Below are positions 7,060-16,110 of a stretch of 64,000 bases of DNA, piece by piece; the first letter of the stretch is position 1; every line of letters starts with the position of its first letter. The notes below the pieces were generated by a model that was not told where the DNA came from, ran no database searches, and worked only from the letters and a program-made list of their open reading frames with translations. A program made the translations under genes and the position numbers. The DNA comes from an uncultured Alistipes sp. (lineage in GTDB: Bacteria > Bacteroidota > Bacteroidia > Bacteroidales > Rikenellaceae), in contig CAAGBL010000045.1 of assembly GCA_900768045.1 (NCBI GenBank), positions 3,435 to 67,434 on the forward strand, given 5' to 3'.

Positions 7060-9383
7060 TTGAGTGCAGGATTGATGGGGAGCAGGTGACGTTGCGCAAC
7101 GAGGCCCTTAGTATGCCTACGTATAGTGCTGATAAATTGCACTCGGTGGAGGCGTGGCGCCAAGGCTCAGAGCAGATTATAGAGGTGGTATCTACGCCCG
7201 AGAGCGACCGTATCATGAACTTTGCCTTCGACCTAAATCGTGGCGTTAGCTTTAACGACTCGTTGCACCGAGCGACGCTTGAAGTTGATGGTGTTGTGGT
7301 CTACGATGGTGTTGTGACGTTGCTGGGTGTTGAGTCAGAGTCTGGCGAGCGATACTATCGTCTGAGGCTCCGTTCTGGCGGTAGTGAGTGGGCTGAAAAG
7401 GTAGCATGCACGCAGCTAAAGGATAGCGACATAGAGTTAAAAGCTCGTCTTTCCCCAACCGATATTGAGGCTTCGTGGCAGGGCGAAAGTGCCGTGCGAT
7501 TTTTGCCCTTGCGCCACGATAGTTATCCAAAGCCTGAGTTGTCTAATTCGTGGCTTAGGCAGAGGGTGTTGATGCCACATGACTACCACCCATTTATAGG
7601 TGTTGAGCCACTTATTAGGTCGATGGCCAAAAGTGCTGGATATAGTGTAGATAGTCGCTGGCTTGAGAGCGATGTTGTGCGTAGGCTTATGATAAGTGGC
7701 GCCTACAAGCAGCTGCGAGGCGAGGCTGCTGAGCGAGATATGGGTTTTAAGGCCTATAGAACATATAACTATACCGCTGAAGCCAATAGTGCTGGATATG
7801 TCTTTGCCACCGAGCCTAAGCTACCATCGCACGTGGGAGCAATCGTTGACTCGATAAGTAGTGAGGCGTTGGACGAGTCGGGCAACCCCTTTAGCGATGC
7901 CTATAATAATGGTGCTCTTAGGTTTGATGCTGGGCAGCCGATGTTTAGCCCAACACGAGATGTTAGCGTCGCTTTCGAGTATAAGATTAGATATACGACC
8001 GACTACCGCATAGTATCGAGTAAGCGCCTTGTAGGCTTCGACCACGTACGCCTTGGTGGCGGGTGCGATATCGAGATTGCTCTTGAGAATACCTTTGAAG
8101 ATGTGCGCTCGCAGCTCGAGCCAAACAAGGCATACAAGCTCTTTATATTCGACTACGATGAGACGTGTAGCTATAAGCTCGAGGGCATTGGCGAGGTTAG
8201 TGCCGCAGTAAGCGATATTGTTGTTCAGGACTCCTCGACGACGGTTGCCCGCCTATTTGTCAAGCAAAGTGGCGATAAATATTACACGAGGTATAGCGGC
8301 GATTGGGCGATATATCGAGGCTATGTTGATGTCACAGGCAAGATAGATGTTGAGTTTACTATTTGTAGCCCATATCTACGTATGACGCAATTTAGCGAGG
8401 AGCGCTTCAGCGACATTGCCTTCTACGGAGCAGAGCCCGGGCAGAAAATAACATTGCGTAGCGGGTGTAGTGTGCGACCTCTATTTAGCGGCTGTTTGGG
8501 TTATGGCAATATGGTAACATTTGAAGATATTGCCAATCACAACATATCGCAGCAGAGAGTCCTTGAGGCGATTGCCCAGATGTTTAACCTCTGTTTCTAT
8601 GTCCACGAACCCTCAAAGAGTTTGATAATTGAGCCCTATGATGACTTTTTCGTTGACAACGTCGTAGATTGGAGTAGTAGGCAGGTGGGCGACTCATGGA
8701 GTGTGGTTGAGGGGGCACCTACAAGCTTTGAGCAGATACGTCTTGAGTATCTTGCGGGTGATGGTGTTGTGGTGCGTGACAATGAGCTGAGCGACAGTGA
8801 GTTTGGCGTGTGGCTAAAGAGATTTAACGGCTATGGAACAAAGCAGGGTGTTGATGTGCGTAGCAACCCTCTGTTTAGGCCAACCCTTTCGCTCTCGGGC
8901 TTCCTGAATGAGGCCTTCTCGGCTGAGGTGCTCACGGTGGGCGATAGAGATAGCGTTGACGGTGGCGACTATGTTGAACCCCGAGTGGTGCTTTATCACG
9001 GATTAAAAGAGCTACCTAAGGGCGAGCACTGGAGTTCAATGCAGAATACGCAGCTATACCCTTATGCTGCATTTCATAGTGCATCGTGTGGCGAGACACT
9101 CTGTTTTGAAGATCGTGATGGGTGCGAGGGCCTGCACCGCTACTACGATAATGAACTCTCGGAGAGGGCAGAACGATGCCAGGTTAGGTGTAATATACAT
9201 ATTTCACTCCCCGAGTATGTTGAGCTCTTTAACCCGTGGTCAGAATCGGCCTCAATACGCTCTACATTCATGCTGGAGATTGATGGCGCTAAGTCGCTAT
9301 TTAGGCTTCAAGGTATCGACGATTATGACTATGAGCAAGGTGTTGCAACTTGTAGATTTAGTCGTAGGTTAATTGATAACTAA
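7056..9383 (+). CDS. Large phage-type tail/baseplate protein
   Basis: A 775-residue protein. The N-terminal 200 residues have a pattern I associate with large tail proteins of Bacteroidota prophages. It contains RATLEVDGVVVYDGVVTL, then YYRLRLRSGGSEWAEKV, then a segment of the type LKDSDIEL. This is followed by a long beta-rich middle (residues about 200-480) and a hub-like section with LEAIAQMFNLCFYVHEP and LIIEPYDDFF. No enzymatic motif is seen. It starts inside the end of the upstream gene. A 28-base AT-rich gap separates it from the protease gene. Assignment as tail hub or distal tail protein is inference. Confidence 0.5.
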   Translation: MIECRIDGEQVTLRNEALSMPTYSADKLHSVEAWRQGSEQIIEVVSTPESDRIMNFAFDLNRGVSFNDSLHRATLEVDGVVVYDGVVTLLGVESESGERYYRLRLRSGGSEWAEKVACTQLKDSDIELKARLSPTDIEASWQGESAVRFLPLRHDSYPKPELSNSWLRQRVLMPHDYHPFIGVEPLIRSMAKSAGYSVDSRWLESDVVRRLMISGAYKQLRGEAAERDMGFKAYRTYNYTAEANSAGYVFATEPKLPSHVGAIVDSISSEALDESGNPFSDAYNNGALRFDAGQPMFSPTRDVSVAFEYKIRYTTDYRIVSSKRLVGFDHVRLGGGCDIEIALENTFEDVRSQLEPNKAYKLFIFDYDETCSYKLEGIGEVSAAVSDIVVQDSSTTVARLFVKQSGDKYYTRYSGDWAIYRGYVDVTGKIDVEFTICSPYLRMTQFSEERFSDIAFYGAEPGQKITLRSGCSVRPLFSGCLGYGNMVTFEDIANHNISQQRVLEAIAQMFNLCFYVHEPSKSLIIEPYDDFFVDNVVDWSSRQVGDSWSVVEGAPTSFEQIRLEYLAGDGVVVRDNELSDSEFGVWLKRFNGYGTKQGVDVRSNPLFRPTLSLSGFLNEAFSAEVLTVGDRDSVDGGDYVEPRVVLYHGLKELPKGEHWSSMQNTQLYPYAAFHSASCGETLCFEDRDGCEGLHRYYDNELSERAERCQVRCNIHISLPEYVELFNPWSESASIRSTFMLEIDGAKSLFRLQGIDDYDYEQGVATCRFSRRLIDN

Positions 9384-9411
9384 CAATCCTTTTTAAACAT
9401 TTTTTTGCTCT

Positions 9412-10584
9412 ATGCTAAGCACAAATAGGCAACGGTCGAAAGGCTGTGTGCTATCCCCTTCACGTCGATATGAACGCCTCATCGGCATACTTCTAAGTCA
9501 TAATCTTCTCGATAAGTCAAGGTGTAAGAGCGTTGCTATACATAGCTATGTATCAAAGCTTTGTGGCGAAGGCTTTCGTCGTTGCAGTGCCATGGAGCAA
9601 GCCTCGTATCTCTTCTCTTGCTCATATTCCAAGGCGGTGAAGGCGGTCTACGAGGTCGACAATCAAACTAAAATAAAAAACCTTATGAACCCACAAATCA
9701 AAATCAAAAACGAAGTCGATGTTACTACCATCGATATCGAGGGAACTATTGGTCTGTCTGAGGCGTGGCAATTCGACAATCCGGAGAGCAGAGTAGCAAC
9801 CTACGAGCGCTTCAAGGAGCATGTGTCGCAGATTGCCGATATTCGAAATAGCCACATTGTGGTTAATATTCGCTCGACAGGTGGCGACGTGAACGATGCC
9901 ATGCTCATTTACGAGGCTTTGCGCTCGACGGGTGCTCATGTGACAACACGATGCTTTGGGTATACTGCCTCGGCTGCTACAATCGTGGCACAAGCAGCCT
10001 CGCCAGGCTGTAGAGAGATAGCCCCAACGGCACTCTACTTAGTTCACAATTCGCTATGCTCGGCTGAGGGCAATGCCGATGAGCTTCAGGCGGAGGTTGA
10101 GATGCTCCGTCAGACAGATAGACGCATTGCAGAGGTGTATGCCCAGCAGTCGGGACGCAGTGTCGAGGAGATTCTGGAACTTATGGCAGAGAATGGAGGT
10201 CGTGGCCGTTGGCTATCTCCTGAGGAGGCTATCTCCGAAGGTCTCGTAGATAGACTTACGGGCGAGGACGACGATAAGCCTAAGGAGGAGAGCTCGGTTG
10301 TTGCACGTGCTCGTAAGGGTGTTGTGGCCCTGCTTCGTGCCATAGGTGTCGATTACGACGCCGATAGGCCAAATGAGGCTGACGACATCAACTACATACC
10401 ACGTATCGACGTAACGGCGTCGAACAATGGCCATGTAGCCTCGCCAATAACTCTTGATGAGGGGCAGAAGAGTGTTGAGAAGACGCACCTTAAAACAGTG
10501 CAAGACCCCTCGCCTTTGGAGCAGGTGTGCGATACTCGCAGCCGTGCCTACGAACGAGATGTTCAGCAGATAAAAATGCGATAA
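9412..10584 (+). CDS. ClpP-like head maturation protease with N-terminal extension
   Basis: Residues about 100-290 form a ClpP/crotonase-type serine protease fold of the kind used as prohead protease. The nucleophile serine lies in GYTASAATIVAQAA and the histidine in LYLVHNS, with a following acidic helix (ADELQAEVEMLRQTDRR). The glycine strip VNIRSTGGDVNDAMLIYEAL is intact. Residues 1-91 are a basic, cysteine-containing extension of unknown relation. An in-frame ATG at 9685 (MNPQIKIKN), preceded by an A-rich stretch, could start a 299-residue protease alone. Residues after 290 are charged and disordered-looking, as in scaffold-linked proteases. The capsid gene follows, as expected for HK97-type modules. 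Confidence 0.75.
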   Translation: MLSTNRQRSKGCVLSPSRRYERLIGILLSHNLLDKSRCKSVAIHSYVSKLCGEGFRRCSAMEQASYLFSCSYSKAVKAVYEVDNQTKIKNLMNPQIKIKNEVDVTTIDIEGTIGLSEAWQFDNPESRVATYERFKEHVSQIADIRNSHIVVNIRSTGGDVNDAMLIYEALRSTGAHVTTRCFGYTASAATIVAQAASPGCREIAPTALYLVHNSLCSAEGNADELQAEVEMLRQTDRRIAEVYAQQSGRSVEEILELMAENGGRGRWLSPEEAISEGLVDRLTGEDDDKPKEESSVVARARKGVVALLRAIGVDYDADRPNEADDINYIPRIDVTASNNGHVASPITLDEGQKSVEKTHLKTVQDPSPLEQVCDTRSRAYERDVQQIKMR

Positions 10585-10636
10585 TCAAAACCTTAAACAA
10601 ACAACCCTTTATTAATCAAACTTAAAACTTACAATT

Positions 10637-11593
10637 ATGGGACTTATTGAAAATGTAAAGACCTACACTGGTCGTGACCTTGAGACAATCTTTTTCCGCC
10701 CTATGTTCTCGGGCAAGAATGCTGAGGAGCTTGGTATTCGAGTTCTCTACAATATGCCTATGCCTACAACTATCCAGTTGTGGAGCCCGCAGAGCAATGT
10801 TTTGAAGCCCTACACAGCGGGCTGGGAGGGTGGTCGCCTCGCAAATCGCAAGCAGAAGACAATCGAGCTTAGCAAGATTAAGGCTGAGGTAGGCTTCACT
10901 GCTGCCGACTACTTCCAGCAAATCTATGAGCTTATCGTAGGACGTGCCGATGTGAACCTCGATGACCTTACAGGCACAGAGTTGGAGCAGGCCGAGACCG
11001 AGCTATTCCGAGCTGCTATTGCCGAGAGCTTGCGTGTGACAATGTGGATCGGCAGAAAGACAGCAAACACCTACAATATGTTTGATGGCTTCATCACCAA
11101 GCTCTTAGACTACAATGCTGGCAGTTGCCTTGACCTCTCGGATTTGTCTGTCGATGCCGACAATGCACTTACCATCTTCAATAAGATGTGGACTGGAGCA
11201 CCTCCACAGCTTAAGGCGATGAAGGGCGAGGGTAATCTTGTCTTCTTGGTAACAACAGATGTCTACGATGCCTATGAGCAGTATCTCGATATGTGTGGCT
11301 CAGATGCAGCCTACAACGACCTAAACAGCGGCCGTCGTGAGCTATCGTACCATGGCATTAAGATTATCGATATTGGCGTGTCGCACCTCTTGCCTTTGAA
11401 TGGCGTTTCGAATCCTGTCTGCATCTTGACTGATCGTCGTAACCTTGTGCTTGCCGTAAATACTGCCGATTATCCTGGCTCAGAGGTACGCATGTGGTAT
11501 AACCCAGACGAGATGGAGAATCGTCAGCGAGCTATCTTCATGGCTGGTTGCGAGATTCTCGATGAGACACTCGTTGTGTTGGGCGAGTTTTAG
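10637..11593 (+). CDS. HK97-fold major capsid protein (probable)
   Basis: The 318-residue protein has no export signal. Its composition and length fit an HK97-like shell protein: an N-terminal helical arm, a central alpha/beta domain with LRVTMWIGRKTANTYN and NLVFLVTTDVYDAYEQYL, and a C-terminal strand region GCEILDETLVVLGEF. Its place directly after the ClpP-like protease and before the portal supports this. A 52-base A-rich leader precedes the ATG, consistent with high translation, as a capsid gene would need. No delta-domain cleavage site can be assigned by eye. Confidence 0.65.
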   Translation: MGLIENVKTYTGRDLETIFFRPMFSGKNAEELGIRVLYNMPMPTTIQLWSPQSNVLKPYTAGWEGGRLANRKQKTIELSKIKAEVGFTAADYFQQIYELIVGRADVNLDDLTGTELEQAETELFRAAIAESLRVTMWIGRKTANTYNMFDGFITKLLDYNAGSCLDLSDLSVDADNALTIFNKMWTGAPPQLKAMKGEGNLVFLVTTDVYDAYEQYLDMCGSDAAYNDLNSGRRELSYHGIKIIDIGVSHLLPLNGVSNPVCILTDRRNLVLAVNTADYPGSEVRMWYNPDEMENRQRAIFMAGCEILDETLVVLGEF

Positions 11594-11617
11594 TAATCGC
11601 AAAAAGAGTGTAATGCT

Positions 11618-12844
11618 ATGTCATCAAACAAGACTATAACACGCATTGCTGCCACCCATAACTCCATCGAGCCTCTAATTGGCTCGGTGGCGGGTGGACG
11701 ACCATCTAATGACAAGGTGTGGCTTTGGGGCGATGACAATATGCTTCCCTATGCGCTCTCGCTCATGGCTCGCCGCTCGGTGACACATCGTCGCATTATC
11801 AACGATAAGGCTGACTACATTGCTGGCAAGGGCGTTGCCTATGACGACAATATCCCGCTGCTTGGAGATATGGTTGGTCGAGCCAACGGCTCGGGCGAGA
11901 GCCTAAGAAGCATCATCTCACGCCTTGCTCTTGATGAGGCGATGTTCGGCAACGCCTTCATGGAGGTTGTCACCGACTCATCGCATAGCTTTCTTTCGCT
12001 CTACCATGTTGACGCCACCACTTGTCGCCTGATGCGAGATTCGGAGCATGTTGTGATGCATCACGACTGGCGACAATATCGCCCCTCGGAGGCTAACATC
12101 TTGCCTCTATATCCTCGCTTTGAGGAGCAGGACGATGGCACACTACGTTCGGTGGTGCACTACAAGGATTATGAGCCGATGTTCTCGCACTATGGCGTAG
12201 CGCCATATATTGCGGGCCTTGGTGCTGCGGCTATCCTCTACAAAACTGATAAGTGGAACATAGCACGCCTCGATAACTCGTTTCAGCTTTCGGGCGTGAT
12301 GATGCTCGATGGCGCTGTGGGTAGCGAGGAGGAGGCTGATCGCATGGTGCGTATGGCCGAGGAGCGTTTCTCGGGAAATCCTGGTCAGGTGCTCTTTGTG
12401 CTACGTGAGAAGGGCGAAGACGACAACTCTCGATTTATTCCTATCGACACCTCGGCCGATGGCGACTGGCGTTTGCTGCATGAGCAGTCGGAGAGCGACC
12501 TTGTTATTGCACATTCGTGGTTTCGCTCGCTCAGCGGTCTTGACTACTCGTCGGGCTTCTCGTCAGAGCGCATATTGCACGAGTACGAGGTTGCGCTAAA
12601 CACAGTTATCCTAAGCGAGCAGGAGCAGCTCTTGGAGCCAATACGTGAGATAATTGGCTCGGTGTTGGGTGTCGACGCCTCGTCGCTCGAGATTATTAAT
12701 CGCCCGCCAACACGCTCTAAACCACTATATATGCGAGTGTGGGAGGCACGTAAGGCCGATGGTCTCGACTACGACGAGAGCGATCCCGATCAGCAGCTAT
12801 TTTTGGCTCAAATCACAAAGTATAACATTCGTTCATTAGAATAG
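11618..12844 (+). CDS. Phage portal protein (probable)
   Basis: A 408-residue protein with the layout of the PBSX/HK97-type portal family. An N-terminal region with RIINDKADYIAGKGV precedes a segment of the type LDEAMFGNAFMEVV. Then come SLYHVDATTCRLMRD, a central stem with NSFQLSGVMMLDG, and a C-terminal helical part. The portal forms the dodecameric DNA gate at one vertex of the capsid. It follows the capsid gene by 24 bases. In canonical phages the portal precedes protease and capsid and is next to the terminase; here the order is protease, capsid, portal and no terminase is seen. Confidence 0.65.
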   Translation: MSSNKTITRIAATHNSIEPLIGSVAGGRPSNDKVWLWGDDNMLPYALSLMARRSVTHRRIINDKADYIAGKGVAYDDNIPLLGDMVGRANGSGESLRSIISRLALDEAMFGNAFMEVVTDSSHSFLSLYHVDATTCRLMRDSEHVVMHHDWRQYRPSEANILPLYPRFEEQDDGTLRSVVHYKDYEPMFSHYGVAPYIAGLGAAAILYKTDKWNIARLDNSFQLSGVMMLDGAVGSEEEADRMVRMAEERFSGNPGQVLFVLREKGEDDNSRFIPIDTSADGDWRLLHEQSESDLVIAHSWFRSLSGLDYSSGFSSERILHEYEVALNTVILSEQEQLLEPIREIIGSVLGVDASSLEIINRPPTRSKPLYMRVWEARKADGLDYDESDPDQQLFLAQITKYNIRSLE

Positions 12845-12851
12845 CCTATCT

Positions 12852-13304
12852 ATGAAAAATCTTATTACAGCAAAACAGGTTGTTGAGCTTGCATTTGGCG
12901 GCGATGAGCTTGCGCATCGAGAGCTTATTGCCGAGTGCGACATTGTTGAGGCTGAGGAGCGATATATTCGTCCCGTTATTGGCGATGGCCTATACGAAGC
13001 TCTTGTCTCAGGAGACTACGAGGAGCTTATGGCTGAGTATGTTGCCCCAGCTCTTGCGGCATGGTGCCGCTATATTGTTGAGCCTCTTATTGTGCATCGA
13101 TGCTCGCTATGTGGCGATGTGAGTGCGGCTCATAACGTGCGCCAGGAGGTTGTCATGCGACACCTTGCCCGCCGAGCATCAACGCTCACACACCGCCTGA
13201 GTCGCTATCTTAATGCTAATAGCGACAAATTCCCAGAGTACACCCCTAAGTCTAATCCCCTAAATCGTTGTTCCATTTATGGCAGTATTGTTCAAGTATA
13301 TTAG
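12852..13304 (+). CDS. Head-tail connector-like protein
   Basis: A 150-residue, mostly helical protein (ITAKQVVELAFGGDELAHRE, then AEERYIRPVIGDGLYEAL, then APALAAWCRYIVEPLIVH). It resembles small connector/adaptor proteins that follow portal or capsid genes in Bacteroidota prophages. It begins 8 bases after the portal stop, and its 3' end overlaps the holin gene by 26 bases. Function is inferred from position and the adaptor-like helical pattern. Confidence 0.55.
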   Translation: MKNLITAKQVVELAFGGDELAHRELIAECDIVEAEERYIRPVIGDGLYEALVSGDYEELMAEYVAPALAAWCRYIVEPLIVHRCSLCGDVSAAHNVRQEVVMRHLARRASTLTHRLSRYLNANSDKFPEYTPKSNPLNRCSIYGSIVQVY

Positions 13305-13704
13305 TGGCGTGGTAGCAGCGTTGGCGGCCCTGCTGTGTCCTATAACGCCACTCATCATCACCGCCTCGGTATTTATTGCTATCGACTTTGTTACAGGCAT
13401 CTACGCCTCGTATGTTGCTGCTAAGAAGGAGGGGCGAGCCTGGCGTATTGAGAGCCGCAAGGCGTGGCGCACAATAAATAAGCTATGCTTTGTTGTTACG
13501 GGTATCGTCATGACCTGGCTCATCGACAGATGTGTTCTTCAATTTATGGAGCTGCATCTGGCTAACATCTTCACAGGCTTTGTGTGCGGTGTAGAGTTGT
13601 GGTCGTTTATCGAAAATGCTGCCGTAATTAGCCAGTCGTCGTTGTTTGTGTGGCTTGGTCGTTGGATTAAGCGCCGCATAGGAAAGGAGGTGGGCGATGA
13701 GTAG
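13279..13704 (+). CDS. Phage holin-family membrane protein
   Basis: The 141-residue protein has three to four membrane helices (residues about 8-28, 30-50, 70-88 and 95-115). It contains the FIAIDFVTGIYASYVAAKK pattern of the toxin-secretion/phage-lysis holin family (phage_holin_4 type). Holins open the inner membrane to let the lysin out. It overlaps the preceding gene by 26 bases and the lysin gene by 8 bases, forming a lysis cassette. Confidence 0.8.
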   Translation: MAVLFKYISGVVAALAALLCPITPLIITASVFIAIDFVTGIYASYVAAKKEGRAWRIESRKAWRTINKLCFVVTGIVMTWLIDRCVLQFMELHLANIFTGFVCGVELWSFIENAAVISQSSLFVWLGRWIKRRIGKEVGDE

Positions 13705-14098
13705 GGGGCTTCGAAATTGCAACCCTGGCAATATTCGTCAGTCATGTAGCAACTTTAAGGGCGAGGTGCGCCCTTCACGTGACAGCGCCTTCAAACAGTT
13801 TGAGAGTATGGCCTATGGCTATCGTGCTATGTTTGTGCTTCTTAATAGCTATCATAAGCGCTATGGCCTAACTACCATACGAGAGATGATTAGCCGCTGG
13901 GCACCACCCTCGGAGAATTTTACTGAGGGGTACATTCGCTTTGTTTCAGAGCGTTCGGGCATCGCTGCTGATGTCGAGGTTGATAGCCGCTCGGAGCGAG
14001 ATATGGTGCCTATTGTTGCGGCTATGTCCGAGATTGAAAATGGCGTAAAGGCGGCTATGAACGACGTTTATGAGGGCTGGAAACTATTCAGCAAGTAA
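13697..14098 (+). CDS. P5-like peptidoglycan-degrading protein (lysin)
   Basis: The 133-residue protein begins RGLRNCNPGNIRQS and contains FKQFESMAYGYRAMFVLL and REMISRWAPPSENFT. This pattern is annotated in Bacteroidota as structural protein P5 or as a lytic-transglycosylase-like virion lysin. It has no signal peptide, so release would depend on the holin encoded just upstream (8-base overlap). It is the last gene of the unit and is followed within 5 bases by a strong terminator. Confidence 0.7.
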   Translation: MSRGLRNCNPGNIRQSCSNFKGEVRPSRDSAFKQFESMAYGYRAMFVLLNSYHKRYGLTTIREMISRWAPPSENFTEGYIRFVSERSGIAADVEVDSRSERDMVPIVAAMSEIENGVKAAMNDVYEGWKLFSK

Positions 14099-14102
14099 CC
14101 CA

Positions 14103-14135
14103 AAAATCCGAGGTGCACAACCTCGGATTTTTTTT
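14103..14135 (+). terminator. Intrinsic terminator of the phage-type operon
   Basis: An 11-bp stem (AAAATCCGAGG with CCTCGGATTTT) around a 7-base loop is followed by a run of T. It insulates the phage-type unit from galE. Confidence 0.9.
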
Positions 14136-14184
14136 GACCTAAAAGTTTTTCAACTTTTGTGTGATGATTGCCAAGAAATTTTCG

Positions 14185-14192
14185 TACCTTTG
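14185..14192 (+). promoter_or_regulatory. galE promoter -7 box
   Basis: TACCTTTG fits the TAnnTTTG consensus 25 bases before the galE ATG. The nearest TTTG upstream (14156-14159) is 25 bases away, wider than the usual 19-20. Confidence 0.5.
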
Positions 14193-14217
14193 TACATTGA
14201 ATTTTACTTACAAAACT

Positions 14218-15243
14218 ATGAAACGAGGGGTTCTTGTTACAGGTGGTGCTGGATATATCGGCTCACACACAGCCGTTGAGCTTATCGAGGCTGGCTACGA
14301 TGTTGTCATCGTAGATAATTTTTCAAATAGCGATTGCAACTCTTTGGAGGGTATTCGCAAGATTACAGGCGTAGCGCCTAAGTTTGTTGAGGCCGACTGC
14401 TGTGATAAGGAGGCTATGCGCCGAGTATTCGAGGAGTATGACTTCGACTCAGCTATCCACTTTGCAGCCTATAAGGCTGTGGGCGAGTCTGTTGCCGAGC
14501 CAGCGAAGTACTATCGCAACAACCTTGTATCGTTTATCAACCTCCTCGAGCTAATGTTGGAGTATGGTCGTAAGAACATTCTCTTCTCATCTTCGGCAAC
14601 CGTCTATGGCGATGCTGAGGTGTTGCCCGTAACAGAGCTTACACCACGCAAGCCAGCAACATCGCCTTATGGCAACACTAAGCAGATGGCAGAGGATATT
14701 CTCCGTGATATGGTTGCGGCAAACAATGGCGAGCTTCGAGGTATTGCCTTGCGCTACTTCAATCCTATTGGTGCTCACCCATCGGCACTCATTGGCGAGT
14801 TGCCACGTGGTGTGCCTAACAACCTTGTGCCATATATCACGCAGACTGCTGCGGGCATTCGTGAGTGCCTAAGCATCTTCGGCGACGACTATAACACCCC
14901 TGACGGCTCATGCCTTCGTGACTATATCGACGTTGTTGACCTTGCCCGTGCCCACGTGGTGGCTATTGGTCGCCTTATCGAGGAGCGCAACAAGGAGAAT
15001 TACGAGGTATTCAACGTAGGTACTGGTCGCCCAGTATCGGTATTCGAGCTTGTACGTGGCTTCGAGGCTGCCAATAACCTTAAGCTAAACTATAAGGTTG
15101 CACCACGCCGTGCTGGCGATGTTATGGCCGTGTGGGCCGATACTACGCTTGCCAACGAGGAGCTTGGCTGGAAGGCTGAGCGTGAGCTTAACGACACCTT
15201 GCGTTCGGCTTGGGAGTGGGAGTGTAATGTTCGTAAGCAATAA
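14218..15243 (+). CDS. galE: UDP-glucose 4-epimerase
   Basis: The 341-residue protein is an extended short-chain dehydrogenase that interconverts UDP-glucose and UDP-galactose. It has the NAD-binding glycine motif GGAGYIGSH near the N-terminus, the serine strand LFSSSATVYG, the catalytic SPYGNTKQ (Y-x-x-x-K) and the substrate segment ALRYFNPIGAHPS. The start at 14218 (MKRGVLVTGG) is preferred over an ATG at 14161, which lies upstream of the promoter box. It supplies UDP-galactose for glycans. It is transcribed separately from the phage-type unit. Confidence 0.95.
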   Translation: MKRGVLVTGGAGYIGSHTAVELIEAGYDVVIVDNFSNSDCNSLEGIRKITGVAPKFVEADCCDKEAMRRVFEEYDFDSAIHFAAYKAVGESVAEPAKYYRNNLVSFINLLELMLEYGRKNILFSSSATVYGDAEVLPVTELTPRKPATSPYGNTKQMAEDILRDMVAANNGELRGIALRYFNPIGAHPSALIGELPRGVPNNLVPYITQTAAGIRECLSIFGDDYNTPDGSCLRDYIDVVDLARAHVVAIGRLIEERNKENYEVFNVGTGRPVSVFELVRGFEAANNLKLNYKVAPRRAGDVMAVWADTTLANEELGWKAERELNDTLRSAWEWECNVRKQ

Positions 15244-15285
15244 TTAACACACCATATCGTTATTTAGTAGTTAACCGATAAAGTT

Positions 15286-15930
15286 ATGAAGAGATTACTG
15301 TTGCTACTTTTGGCGCTTGCCATCATCGTTCCTGTGGCTGAGGCTAAGAAGCGTGAAACCCAGGAGGAGGTTGAGCGTAAGACACGCAACTACTCTGGTT
15401 GGGAGTGGGGCGCTCAGGGACGCTTTGGCCTTATATATTACCAGTTAGACTATACTAAGGTCTATAACGAAACGCCTGTTAAAGAGTATTTTGCGGGTGT
15501 TAAGTCGGCAGATGACAAGGCTATGCTTGGTGGAAACATTATGCTCAACGGTGGCTACTTTATCAATAACCATTGGAAGATAGGCCTCGAGGCAGGTGCT
15601 CAGATTCAGTATAACCATACCTTTGTCCCCGTATCTGTTACTGGACACTACTTCTACGGCACACGTAAGAACTGCTTGTTTAACTTTGTGAGCCTCGGTA
15701 CGAACATGCTCTTTAACAAGGGTGTTCACTTTGGAGCTAATGGCGCTGGTGGTGTTGGTGTGCGTATCCAGTCGCCCGATAGCTCCCTTAAGTATGATAT
15801 TATGCTCGGCTATCAGGCAGTGATGCTAAACCCTAAGAAGCAGGGTGGCGACTATGGCTTTAATAGCAAGGATGTTAGGTATCATCAAGTTAATCAGGGG
15901 GTATATATTGGACTCGGCATATCCTTCTAA
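15286..15930 (+). CDS. Outer-membrane beta-barrel-like protein
   Basis: A 214-residue exported protein (signal peptide residues 1-20, ending AEA). It has repeated amphipathic strands (EWGAQGRFGLIYYQLDYT, GGYFINNHWKIGLEAGAQIQY, NQGVYIGLGISF) and a terminal phenylalanine, which together suggest a small outer-membrane barrel. I do not recognise the family. It follows galE by 42 bases and could be co-transcribed. Its stop codon overlaps the first bases of palindrome E1. Confidence 0.5.
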   Translation: MKRLLLLLLALAIIVPVAEAKKRETQEEVERKTRNYSGWEWGAQGRFGLIYYQLDYTKVYNETPVKEYFAGVKSADDKAMLGGNIMLNGGYFINNHWKIGLEAGAQIQYNHTFVPVSVTGHYFYGTRKNCLFNFVSLGTNMLFNKGVHFGANGAGGVGVRIQSPDSSLKYDIMLGYQAVMLNPKKQGGDYGFNSKDVRYHQVNQGVYIGLGISF

Positions 15931-16060
15931 TTTGTTGTGATAAGGGGTCATTCTCGGCCCATCACCTAAAGTAAGACCCCTCGGGCTGTACTATTTGTAC
16001 TATCCCGAGGGGATCTTCTTTTGTGATAGACCAAGCCTAACCCCTTCTAACAACAAATTT
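15929..16060. repeat. Palindromic element E1
   Basis: A 132-base element with ends AATTTGTTGTGATAAGGGG and CCCCTTCTAACAACAAATTT, which pair to close it. Inside is a long hairpin (AAGTAAGA, CCCCTCGGG) with apex TGTACTATTTGTACT. The TAA stop of the preceding gene supplies its first bases. It is nearly identical to E7 in inverted orientation. It can act as a bidirectional mRNA 3' structure between the barrel gene and recO. Confidence 0.85.
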
Positions 16061-16110
16061 ATTTCTCGTGATAAGTCATCATCTACTGCCGCTAACGAAT
16101 TATCTCGTCA

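Noticed and set aside
9622..9993. Minus-strand frame inside the protease gene
   Set aside because: It is a shadow of the coding strand, with low-complexity composition and no family features.
6091..14098. A complete functional prophage
   Set aside because: Integrase, terminase, tape measure, repressor and attachment repeats are all absent from the flanks and interior.
14161..14217. Longer galE start at 14161
   Set aside because: The added residues cover the promoter box and precede the normal N-terminal Rossmann strand.
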